Of a stretch of 6,021 nt of DNA, positions 1-6,021 are shown piece after piece (within the stretch, counting starts at the first letter, position 1; each line of letters starts with the position of its first letter). The translations under genes were made by a program, and so were the position numbers. The notes below the pieces were generated by a model. It was not told the DNA's origin. It saw nothing but the letters and a program-made list of their open reading frames with translations, and ran no database searches. Source of the stretch: Candidatus Omnitrophota bacterium. GTDB taxonomy: Bacteria; Ratteibacteria; UBA8468; B48-G9; JAFGKM01. The stretch covers positions 1 to 6,021 of the forward strand of contig JAMWBP010000044.1 of assembly GCA_023819365.1 (NCBI GenBank). The letters run 5' to 3'.

Positions 1-1
1 G

Positions 2-1741
2 CTTTCATATAGAAATGTAGTGCAAAGGATATTTGGAAGATATAACCTACCCTGTGAGATTTTACCCGGTTATTCACTTATACATGATACCTCCGTATCA
101 ATACTTTTAGAGTTTTTTACCTTTAAAGAGTCATACGACTGGGCAACATTAATGAACATATTGACCTGCCCCTATTTTACTAAATTTGACTTAAAAGAGA
201 CAGAGGAGTTTTCTAAGAACTCAAGGAAAAAATTTAACAGGATTGGTTTTGTAAAAGAGGACTTTGATTCTTTAAAGGGCAACAATATAGATATTGTGAA
301 AGAGATATTGAAAAGGATAGCACCTGCCAATAAATCACTCAAAGAATGGGTAGAGGATATAGAATTTATGATAGAAAAACTCGGTTGGCAGCCATATTAT
401 CCTGAAGTAAAGGTTCGTTTTCAGAAACTACTTTATGAGATGAAAAGTAATATTTTTTGTTCAGAGAGTGAGTTTGTCAATATACTTAAAAAGACCCTCG
501 AACTTGTTGATGTTGAAGAAGGAAAAGGTTCAGGTATAAAAGTAAGTGGTGTTCAGGAAAGTGTGGGAATTAGTAAAAAACTTTGTATTATAGGAGGAGC
601 AACAGATGAAAACATCCCTAACGCACCTTCCCTTGAAGAAGTATTTATACCAGATACTTTAAAAAAACAGATTGGTTTTACCTATTATGATTTGAGAATA
701 GCAAGGGAACGGCTGGACCTATATCGCCTTAAAAATGAAAATGATGTAATCATATTCACCTATCCTTCAAAGATACAAGATAGAAACCAGATGAAGTCCA
801 TATTTTTGTTTGACATTAATGACTCAATTCTTTATACAGATGCCTTTATTTCGTCTTCCTCTGAAATCTTTCTACCATCTTTCGCCATAGAAAAATTCCG
901 GCAAAATTTTATAATAGATGGGAGATTGAGTATAAGGGTTACCCAGTTAGAATCTCTCCTTAAATGCCCTTACAGTTTTTATCTAAAAGAGGTTGAAGAA
1001 ATAGAACCATATCAGATACCTGAAATAGGTGAAGCGCCAGATTTATGGGGAGATATTATACATAATGTAATGAATGAGATATTTTCTGCCTACAAAAATA
1101 AGATAGTCCATCAGGAAGATGCTGAATATCTTGTGAAGTGTTTTAGAGAGAAGGTGAAAGAAAGTATAGAAAAAAAATATAAGGAAAGGGAAATATCTAG
1201 ATTTTATAGAAATATTATGTTAAATCGTTTAGAAGAGGTCTGTAATAAATTTTCATATATCATAATGGTCCATACGGGTAATACATTTATTGATTCTGAA
1301 CTGGAAATAAACTGGGATGTCTCTTCATTACATCTAAAAGGCAGAATAGACCATCTTGAACAGACACCGAAAGGAAAGATAATCATTGTAGATGTAAAAA
1401 CAGGAACTTCACCTCCAGCAACTTATACAGAAAACAGTTTCTTCAATGAATATAACATCCAGATACCACTTTATATCTGGATGTACAGCCGAAAATTTAA
1501 TATACCATTTGAAAACATTACAGGTAATATATGGAGGTTTGATTTTATTGAAAAAGAAGAAACAAAAGAATATGAGAGATACTATGAAAAGAAAAAACTT
1601 GAATACCTTGATAAGATAGAAGGATTCCTTGAAGAAATAGCAACTAAAATTCTTAGAGGAGAATTCAAATTTTTGTCTGAAAGACCACTTAACTGTTATT
1701 TCTGTAATTACAAAGGATTATGTCCTTATGCAAGAGATTAA
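2..1741 (+). CDS. addB: AddB/RexB-like helicase-nuclease subunit, C-terminal part (5' end outside window)
   Basis: This is the C-terminal 579 residues of the AddB subunit of an AddAB-type helicase-nuclease, which processes double-strand DNA ends for recombination. The frame is open from base 2, so the GTG at 20 is probably internal; AddB proteins are usually near 1100 residues. Visible in order (counting from base 2) are a degenerate second helicase half, including 'IIGGATDENIP' near residue 200 and 'FTYPSK' near 255, then a RecB-family nuclease. The nuclease has His354 in 'GDIIH', Asp450 in 'GRID', Asp464-x-Lys466 in 'VDVKTG' and Gln487 in 'QIPLY', so it appears catalytically complete. Cys322 in 'KCPYSFY' plus Cys565, Cys568 and Cys574 (CX2CX5C) match the 4Fe-4S cluster that staples the AddB nuclease. 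ATP-binding motifs would lie upstream and cannot be judged. The gene overlaps addA by 14 bp in the addB-addA order known from Bacillus. The main alternative is another RecB-nuclease/helicase-like exonuclease V subunit. Confidence 0.88.
   Translation, partial: LSYRNVVQRIFGRYNLPCEILPGYSLIHDTSVSILLEFFTFKESYDWATLMNILTCPYFTKFDLKETEEFSKNSRKKFNRIGFVKEDFDSLKGNNIDIVKEILKRIAPANKSLKEWVEDIEFMIEKLGWQPYYPEVKVRFQKLLYEMKSNIFCSESEFVNILKKTLELVDVEEGKGSGIKVSGVQESVGISKKLCIIGGATDENIPNAPSLEEVFIPDTLKKQIGFTYYDLRIARERLDLYRLKNENDVIIFTYPSKIQDRNQMKSIFLFDINDSILYTDAFISSSSEIFLPSFAIEKFRQNFIIDGRLSIRVTQLESLLKCPYSFYLKEVEEIEPYQIPEIGEAPDLWGDIIHNVMNEIFSAYKNKIVHQEDAEYLVKCFREKVKESIEKKYKEREISRFYRNIMLNRLEEVCNKFSYIIMVHTGNTFIDSELEINWDVSSLHLKGRIDHLEQTPKGKIIIVDVKTGTSPPATYTENSFFNEYNIQIPLYIWMYSRKFNIPFENITGNIWRFDFIEKEETKEYERYYEKKKLEYLDKIEGFLEEIATKILRGEFKFLSERPLNCYFCNYKGLCPYARD
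1712..1717 (+). promoter_or_regulatory. Ribosome binding site for addA inside the addB 3' end
   Basis: The purine run AAAGGA lies 10 bases before the ATG at 1728, inside the last codons of addB. It supports that ATG as the addA start. No other in-frame ATG, GTG or TTG lies just upstream, and the Walker A motif begins only 12 residues into the protein, so a later start would destroy the ATPase. Confidence 0.6.
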
Positions 1742-4322
1742 TTTTAACGCTATTATTATTGAAGCATCAGCGGGTACCGGAAAAACACATTGGATAACTG
1801 AGGAATTTATTAAGTTGCTTGGTGAAGAAAACCCTGCTTCTGATATAAGAAAAATTCTTGCAGTTACCTTCTCGGAAAAGGCATCTATAGAAATGAAAAC
1901 CCGTATACTTGAAAAGATATACAAAGAGATATTTCCAAAACTCTCAGACCATAAGAAGGTTGAGTTAGAAAATGCAATATTGAAAATCCGGATTTCAACT
2001 ATACATTCTTTATGTCGTTGGCTTTTAAAAAGGTTTGCTTTTTATAAAGGTATAGACCCTTTCTTTACAGTTATAGATAAAAGAGAAAGTAGAATATTCT
2101 TTTACAGGGCATTCAACAGGTTTTTAGGAGATAAAAATTCAGATACTATTATTCCACTACTCAATAGATTTAAATTACAATTCTTTGAAAAGATTGTTTT
2201 TTCTATTATTGAGAAGCATCCCTATACTACAATTGGAACCCCTAAAGGAGAACTAACTGAACAGATAACATCTATAACCAGATATCTTTCTGAAATAGTA
2301 GAAAAGATGAAGCAAGAACTGTCTGTCCTTGATTTTAACGACCTTGAAATTATGACACATAATATACTTTCAGAAACTCCTGAGGCCCTGATGATACTTG
2401 AGGACTTTGATGAAAAAAACAACTTTATATTTGTAGATGAGTTCCAGGATACAAACCTTATCCAGTGGAGAATTATATATAAACTTGTTGAGGAGTGGCT
2501 ATCTGGTTATGGTGCAAAAGCGGAGGCAGGTAAACCTTATGGTATTTTTCTTGTAGGAGATAGAAAGCAATCTATATATAAATTCAGGGGTGCAGAAGGT
2601 AATGTCTTTGATGAAGCAAAAAAAGTTCTGAATATCTACTGTGCAGAAAGAAAACTACTAAAAAATTATAGAAGTGCCCCTGAAATAATTGAATTTATAA
2701 ATGATGTCTTCCAGGATACCTATCCCTGGACAGAAGAAAAACTTTCATTAGGATTGGAGGTTAAAGTTCCTTCCTGTATAGAGATAAATTTAATAGATGA
2801 AAAATATAATGAGAATGCTAAAGATAAGGAGTATGAATGGGTACTTGGTAAGGTATTTGAACTTATAGATAGCAAAAAACAGGTATGGGACAAAAGAATA
2901 AAAGGATTTAGACCTATTGAATTTAAAGATATAGGTATACTTTTAAGAAAAAAAGCAGGTAAAAAATTTCCGGTACTTGAAAGGCATCTTAAAGAAAAAG
3001 GCATTCCCTTTGTAGTTCCAGGTGGTATTGGATTTTACCAGGAGCAAGAAATTATATTCCTACTTTCCCTTGTTCTCTCTATTTTGGATCCATCAGATAT
3101 GTATTCTTTATGGAACTTAAGTTCATCTGTGTATCATATTAATCCTGACCGAGTTTATCAGTGGCGAGACATCATTAAAAAGAAAGAGTTGGTAGAGGTG
3201 ATTGAAGAGGTCCTCAGTGAGTTGAATTTTTGGGATGGGTTAAGTACACAACAGAAAGCAAATGTGGAAAAGTTCTTGATAATTATAGAGGAGTGGCAAG
3301 GGTCTCCACTATACACGATATCAAGAAATTTAAGAACAATGATGCTTTCTGATGAAGAACCAAAGGCAGACATATTCTCAGAACATCAAAATGCGGTCAG
3401 GGTTATGACAGTCCATAATGCAAAAGGACTTGAGTTCCCTGCTGTTTTTCTTATTAATATTGAAGATGGAAAAGTCAATATAACAGAAGAAAAAATTTTT
3501 TATAGAAAGACAGAAGGAGAAACACCCTATAAATTTATTCTTAAGAAAGAGGCAGATGAAGAATATGGAAATGAATTTAAAAAGATACTTGAAGAGGAAG
3601 AGAAAAGGATACTGTATGTAGCACTCACACGTGCCTGTCAGTATCTTTTTATTTCAGGGATAAAGAAAGATAGTATATGGATAAAGATGCTTGAGAACTT
3701 CCAGAGCCGATTTCCTGCTACTACTGTGTGTAAAAAATCTATTGTAGAAGAGAAAACAGAAAGTGTAAAGTATAATAAAAAATATCTTTTTAAAAATTTG
3801 AGATTTGCAGGTATCCTGACATCTTATACTGAAGAAAAGAAGGAAGGGCTTTATCACTATGAGAAGACCATCCTTGGAGATATTGCACATAAGTTGATGT
3901 ATGATATATCAGAAGGAATAATACAGGATAAGGATACATACATAAAAAGAGCAAAGTTTTATATGAAAAAGGTGAACTTTGAAAAAAATAAGAGGATGGC
4001 AGATATCCTTAGAAATATCTACGAAACTATTGAGAGAATACCTGAACTTAAAAAAATCTCAGAGAAAAGGGAAGATGGTCTTTCAGAGGTTCCTTTTATT
4101 ATTGAAGTAGAAAATAAAATTTATACAGGTTTTATTGACAGGATAATCATAAGAGAGGATGTGTGTTATATCTATGACTATAAGATGGAAGATTACAAAG
4201 TAGAAAGGTTTAAAGAACAGATGGATATATATGAAAAAGCGGTAAAAAAGATGTTTCCTGATAAAGATAAGGTAAAAAGATATATTGTCTTTTTAAAAAG
4301 TGGTATAATCAAAGAAATATAA
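1728..4322 (+). CDS. addA: AddA/RexA-like ATP-dependent helicase-nuclease subunit, compact form
   Basis: This is the motor subunit of the AddAB complex, an SF1A (UvrD/Rep-type) 3'-5' DNA helicase fused to a RecB-family nuclease. Visible motifs in order: Walker A 'ASAGTGKT' (13-20, Lys19); Ia 'TFSEKASIEMKTRI' (47-60); 'STIHS' (90-94); II 'DEFQDT' (237-242); III 'GDRKQSIYKFRGA' (277-289, Gln281, Arg287); IV 'NYRSAPE' around Arg315; V 'TVHNAKGLEFP' around 561-571; VI 'YVALTRA' with Arg635. The C-terminal nuclease has His721 in 'GDIAH', Asp804 in 'GFIDR', Asp817-x-Lys819 in 'YDYK' and Gln831 near 'QMDIY', so both ATPase and nuclease sites look intact. At 864 residues it is much shorter than Bacillus AddA (about 1230); the span between 'STIHS' and motif II, normally holding the large 1B insert, is only about 140 residues. 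The gene overlaps addB by 14 bp, implying translational coupling and balanced subunit production. RecB-like or UvrD-REase naming is possible, but the addB partner favours AddA. Confidence 0.9.
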   Translation: MQEINFNAIIIEASAGTGKTHWITEEFIKLLGEENPASDIRKILAVTFSEKASIEMKTRILEKIYKEIFPKLSDHKKVELENAILKIRISTIHSLCRWLLKRFAFYKGIDPFFTVIDKRESRIFFYRAFNRFLGDKNSDTIIPLLNRFKLQFFEKIVFSIIEKHPYTTIGTPKGELTEQITSITRYLSEIVEKMKQELSVLDFNDLEIMTHNILSETPEALMILEDFDEKNNFIFVDEFQDTNLIQWRIIYKLVEEWLSGYGAKAEAGKPYGIFLVGDRKQSIYKFRGAEGNVFDEAKKVLNIYCAERKLLKNYRSAPEIIEFINDVFQDTYPWTEEKLSLGLEVKVPSCIEINLIDEKYNENAKDKEYEWVLGKVFELIDSKKQVWDKRIKGFRPIEFKDIGILLRKKAGKKFPVLERHLKEKGIPFVVPGGIGFYQEQEIIFLLSLVLSILDPSDMYSLWNLSSSVYHINPDRVYQWRDIIKKKELVEVIEEVLSELNFWDGLSTQQKANVEKFLIIIEEWQGSPLYTISRNLRTMMLSDEEPKADIFSEHQNAVRVMTVHNAKGLEFPAVFLINIEDGKVNITEEKIFYRKTEGETPYKFILKKEADEEYGNEFKKILEEEEKRILYVALTRACQYLFISGIKKDSIWIKMLENFQSRFPATTVCKKSIVEEKTESVKYNKKYLFKNLRFAGILTSYTEEKKEGLYHYEKTILGDIAHKLMYDISEGIIQDKDTYIKRAKFYMKKVNFEKNKRMADILRNIYETIERIPELKKISEKREDGLSEVPFIIEVENKIYTGFIDRIIIREDVCYIYDYKMEDYKVERFKEQMDIYEKAVKKMFPDKDKVKRYIVFLKSGIIKEI

Positions 4323-4381
4323 AAGAGTAGGAAAATAGTGGATACAATTCTAAATAAAATCTCTTTTGCTATGTATAAAAT
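4323..4381 (+). other. 59-bp spacer between addA and the UroD-like gene
   Basis: This short AT-rich gap separates the helicase-nuclease genes from the downstream block. AAAAGAG at 4321-4327 (overlapping the addA stop) and CTCTTTT at 4361-4367 form a perfect 7-bp inverted repeat, but with a 33-base loop, little GC and no clean following U-tract, so I do not call a terminator. TACAAT at 4343-4348 resembles a -10 box, but no -35 element is visible at the right distance. AGGA at 4329-4332 stands 5 bases before a GTG at 4338. Whether transcription reads through from addA is undecided. Confidence 0.5.
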
Positions 4382-4385
4382 ATGA
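4338..4385 (+). CDS. Possible 15-codon leader ORF ending on the start codon of the UroD-like gene
   Basis: A GTG at 4338, preceded by AGGA at 4329-4332, opens a 15-codon frame (roughly VDTILNKISFAMYKI) whose TGA (4383-4385) overlaps the ATG at 4382 as ATGA. The downstream gene has no Shine-Dalgarno of its own, so ribosomes finishing this peptide could restart there. The frame is the same as addA, directly after its TAA. A frame this short arises easily by chance in AT-rich DNA, and the peptide resembles nothing I recognise. Treat it as a candidate only. Confidence 0.2.
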   Translation: MDTILNKISFAMYKI

Positions 4386-5443
4386 GTGGGAAAGAAAGGG
4401 TATTAAAGACGATAAGCCATAAAAAGATAGATAGAGTTCCTGTTGACTTCTGGGCAACAAAGGATGTGGAGAGAAAACTGATGGCTTATTTTAATCTGGA
4501 TGATAGGGATTCTCTCCTTGAAAGATTGGGTGTTGATATCCGGTATGTATTCCCTGAATATAAAGGTCCCAAATTAAGGAGTTTTCCTGATGGTAGTAAA
4601 GAAGATATATGGAAGGTGCGGCGAAAGCCAGTGAAGGCAGGAATTGCTATATACAATGAGGTCTGTTACTATCCACTTGCTGATGCTAATTCAATTGAAG
4701 ACATTGAAAAATTTGAATGGCCTGACCCTGCCTGGTTTGATATCTCAGGGATAGAAGATATATGTAAAAAATATGAACAGTATGCTATAGTTTTATGTGA
4801 TGAGAGAACCAACAGGACAACCATCCTCCATCAGGGTATATACCTCTGCGGAATGGAGAAGATAATGGTTGACCTTGTCCTTAATCCTGATTTTGTTCAT
4901 GCCCTGTTTACAAAGATAAGCAATTTTTATATGGAGTTAAACCGCAGGATATTTGAGGCAGCGAAAGGAAGGATAGATATCCTTTTAATTGGTGATGATA
5001 TAGGTACACAGGATGGGCTTCTTATTTCACCTGACAAGATAAGAGAGTTTATCATTCCATATCTTAAAAAATATATCAAACTCTGTAGAGAGTATAATAT
5101 AAAAGCAATGTTTCATTCCTGTGGTGGAATAAGAGAGGTTATACCTGACTTGATAGAAGCAGGTGTGGATATATTAAATCCAATTCAAGTGAGGGCAAAG
5201 GGGATGGTCCCTGCTGAACTTAAAAGAGAATTTGGTGATAGGATATGCTTTCACGGTGGAGTTGATGTCCAGAGGACTCTTCCTTATGGTACAGTTGAAG
5301 AGGTAAAGAAAGAGGTAAAAGAGCGTATAGATGTTCTTGGAGAAAATGGTGGCTATATACTTGCTCCAACCCATAACTTCCAAGGAGATATCCCAGTAGA
5401 AAATATGTTAGCATTTTATCAAGAAGCAGGCAGTGTTAAATGA
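4382..5443 (+). CDS. Uroporphyrinogen decarboxylase (UroD) superfamily protein, methyltransferase-like
   Basis: This 353-residue cytoplasmic TIM-barrel protein belongs to the UroD superfamily, which includes HemE and the cobalamin:coenzyme M-type methyltransferases MtaA/MtbA/CmuA. Support comes from the N-terminal 'KERVLKTISHKKIDRVPVDF', the central 'IGDDIGTQDGLLISP' with the following 'FIIPYLKKY', the 'FHSCGG' turn (His245, Cys247), 'FHGGVDVQ' (Asp295) with 'LPYGTVEEV', and the C-terminal 'YILAPTHNFQGDIPVEN'. True HemE has an arginine-rich 'RQAGRY' near the N-terminus, which is absent here, so porphyrinogen decarboxylation is unlikely. His245-x-Cys247 matches the first two zinc ligands of the methyltransferases; the expected third Cys near the C-terminus is replaced by His331 or its vicinity. 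The start is fixed by an in-frame TAA at 4376-4378. No good Shine-Dalgarno precedes it. No corrinoid protein is visible beside it. The stop overlaps the next gene by 4 bp. Substrate unknown. Confidence 0.82.
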   Translation: MSGKERVLKTISHKKIDRVPVDFWATKDVERKLMAYFNLDDRDSLLERLGVDIRYVFPEYKGPKLRSFPDGSKEDIWKVRRKPVKAGIAIYNEVCYYPLADANSIEDIEKFEWPDPAWFDISGIEDICKKYEQYAIVLCDERTNRTTILHQGIYLCGMEKIMVDLVLNPDFVHALFTKISNFYMELNRRIFEAAKGRIDILLIGDDIGTQDGLLISPDKIREFIIPYLKKYIKLCREYNIKAMFHSCGGIREVIPDLIEAGVDILNPIQVRAKGMVPAELKREFGDRICFHGGVDVQRTLPYGTVEEVKKEVKERIDVLGENGGYILAPTHNFQGDIPVENMLAFYQEAGSVK

Positions 5444-5907
5444 GTAATTCGAAAAAGAGATTGAGTGTATTAATACTCTTTGCCATTGCAATGGGTTATG
5501 TAGAGGCAATGGTTGTAGTATATCTTAGATATCTTATACCTGTTTCTGAATGGTCATCTATATCCACCTATAGAGACCTATGTGTTTTTATCAGAAATAC
5601 AGGGATAATGTGGAGCGAACAGACAAGAGAGTTTGCTACAATAATTATGCTTTTTTGTGTTGCCTTTTTATTCGGTAAAACCATCAAAGAAAAACTTGCC
5701 AGTTTTTTAGTTGCTTTTGGTATATGGGACATCTTTTACTATCTATTCCTTTACCTCTGGTTAAGATGGCCTGAAAACCTTTTTGTATGGGATGTGTTAT
5801 TTTTAATACCCAGTCCGTGGGTATCTCCTGTAATTATTCCTGTATGTGTCTCTATAGTAATGATAACAACAGGGTATTACCTTTTATTCCATAGAGTTCA
5901 AGAATAA
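5440..5907 (+). CDS. Small polytopic membrane protein of unknown function
   Basis: This is a 155-residue integral membrane protein with no assignable function. A basic N-terminus (KKR at 5-7) is followed by hydrophobic segments at about 8-29, 65-82, 86-108 and 114-150; the last is long enough for one or two passes and is broken by prolines 124, 126, 130 and 134. Distinctive features are Glu22 buried in the first segment, Arg30 at its end, 'EQTREFAT' (60-67) leading into the second, 'FGIWDIFYY' (93-101), 'WP' (110-111), and 'WDVLFLIPSPWVSPV' (117-131). The repeated W-D pairs and the acidic residues within or next to membrane spans look like functional positions and recall an uncharacterised family I have seen in varied bacteria; I cannot name it. 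There is no cleavable signal peptide pattern. Its ATG overlaps the UroD-like stop as ATGA, with only a weak GCAGG about 9 bases upstream, suggesting coupled translation. Confidence 0.8.
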   Translation: MSNSKKRLSVLILFAIAMGYVEAMVVVYLRYLIPVSEWSSISTYRDLCVFIRNTGIMWSEQTREFATIIMLFCVAFLFGKTIKEKLASFLVAFGIWDIFYYLFLYLWLRWPENLFVWDVLFLIPSPWVSPVIIPVCVSIVMITTGYYLLFHRVQE

Positions 5908-5913
5908 AAGGAG
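5908..5913 (+). promoter_or_regulatory. Strong Shine-Dalgarno for the FAD oxidoreductase gene
   Basis: AAGGAG directly follows the stop of the membrane-protein gene and stands 7 bases before the ATG at 5921. It is the best ribosome binding site in the window and fixes that start. The other starts here rely on weak sites or gene overlap, so this gene may be translated more independently than its neighbours. Confidence 0.8.
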
Positions 5914-5920
5914 ATAAAAT

Positions 5921-6021
5921 ATGGACAAAAGATATGAACTTGTGGTGGGGGGTGGTGGACTTGCAGGGGTCTGTGGTGCGATAGCAGGTAAACGGCTGGG
6001 ACTTTCACCCTGTATTATTCA
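5921..6021 (+). CDS. FAD-dependent oxidoreductase, N-terminal fragment (3' end outside window)
   Basis: Only the first 33 codons are present before the window ends. They begin 'MDKRYELVVGGGGLAGVCGA', a beta strand followed by a glycine loop (Gly11, Gly13, Gly16 of the GxGxxG pattern) and a helix: the dinucleotide-binding fold of flavoproteins. The form 'GGGLAGVCGAIAGKRLG' is what I associate with the FAD-dependent oxidoreductase family (FAD_oxidored type) rather than with thioredoxin reductases or succinate dehydrogenases, but a 33-residue fragment cannot exclude other FAD enzymes. It lies 13 bp after the membrane-protein gene in the same direction, so it is probably in the same operon as the UroD-like gene. 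The electron donor, acceptor and substrate cannot be inferred here. Confidence 0.7.
   Translation, partial: MDKRYELVVGGGGLAGVCGAIAGKRLGLSPCII

Noticed and set aside
20..22. GTG as the start of the addB gene
   Set aside because: The frame is open to the left edge, the protein would lack the whole first helicase half of AddB, and the preceding codons fit continuous coding sequence, so the gene is cut by the window.
1..4322. The helicase-nuclease pair as a novel anti-phage defence system
   Set aside because: Motif content, the iron-sulfur spacing and the addB-addA order fit the housekeeping AddAB repair complex, and no defence or mobile genes are visible around it.
4321..4370. Rho-independent terminator after addA
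   Set aside because: The stem is only 7 bp and AT-rich, the loop is 33 bases, and no clean U-run follows the right arm.
4374..4379. TATAAA as a -10 promoter box for the UroD-like gene
   Set aside because: It ends two bases before the ATG, which would place the transcript start inside the coding sequence, and there is no -35 match. Such AT hexamers are expected by chance here.
1204..5414. Several minus-strand open frames of 60-94 codons (for example 2720-3004 and 3654-3890)
   Set aside because: All lie fully inside or across strongly supported + strand genes with recognisable protein motifs. Their translations are low-complexity, Ser/Phe/Ile-rich mirrors of AT-rich coding sequence and match no family I know.
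4382..5443. Calling the UroD-like gene hemE (haem biosynthesis)
   Set aside because: The N-terminal arginine-rich substrate-binding motif of true uroporphyrinogen decarboxylase is missing, the His-x-Cys of the methyltransferase branch is present, and no other haem gene is nearby.
5944..5969. G-rich tract near the start of the oxidoreductase gene as a possible G-quadruplex
   Set aside because: It is explained by the glycine codons of the FAD-binding loop. The runs are uneven and mostly two bases long, giving at best a weak two-layer structure.

Overview
All the genes in this window lie on the + strand of an AT-rich bacterial genome. Arg is mostly AGA/AGG and Ile is often ATA. There are five protein genes in two tight blocks, and the genes at both ends are cut by the window edges. 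I see no tRNA, rRNA, CRISPR array, insertion sequence or phage gene. The host cannot be named from this sequence. The pairing of a UroD-like methyltransferase-family protein with a 'GGGLAG' FAD oxidoreductase is something I associate with anaerobic or uncultured lineages (PVC-type phyla, Omnitrophota-like candidate phyla). That is a low-confidence impression, not evidence.

Region 1 (start to about 4322) encodes a two-subunit recombination helicase-nuclease of the AddAB/RexAB type. The upstream gene, open at the left edge, is the C-terminal part of AddB. It shows the degenerate second helicase half, then a RecB-type PD-(D/E)XK nuclease, with four cysteines in the spacing of the AddB iron-sulfur cluster. 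It overlaps by 14 bp the downstream addA gene. AddA carries the full set of UvrD/Rep (SF1A) helicase motifs followed by a second RecB-type nuclease. At 864 residues AddA is clearly shorter than the roughly 1200 residues usual for the family. Together the two subunits would resect double-strand DNA ends and load recombinase for repair.

Region 2 (4323-4381) is a 59-bp spacer holding a weak inverted repeat and a short open frame. The open frame is in phase with addA and stops on the start codon of the next gene.

Region 3 (4382 to right edge) looks like a separate transcription unit or operon segment. It holds a uroporphyrinogen decarboxylase-superfamily protein (methyltransferase-like, not true HemE), a small polytopic membrane protein of unknown function overlapping it by 4 bp, and, after 13 bp and a strong Shine-Dalgarno, the first 33 codons of an FAD-dependent oxidoreductase. 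Their spacing argues for co-expression. What they do together is not evident from sequence. The membrane protein is the least understood item here. I found no clear new defence, mobile or regulatory system in the window.
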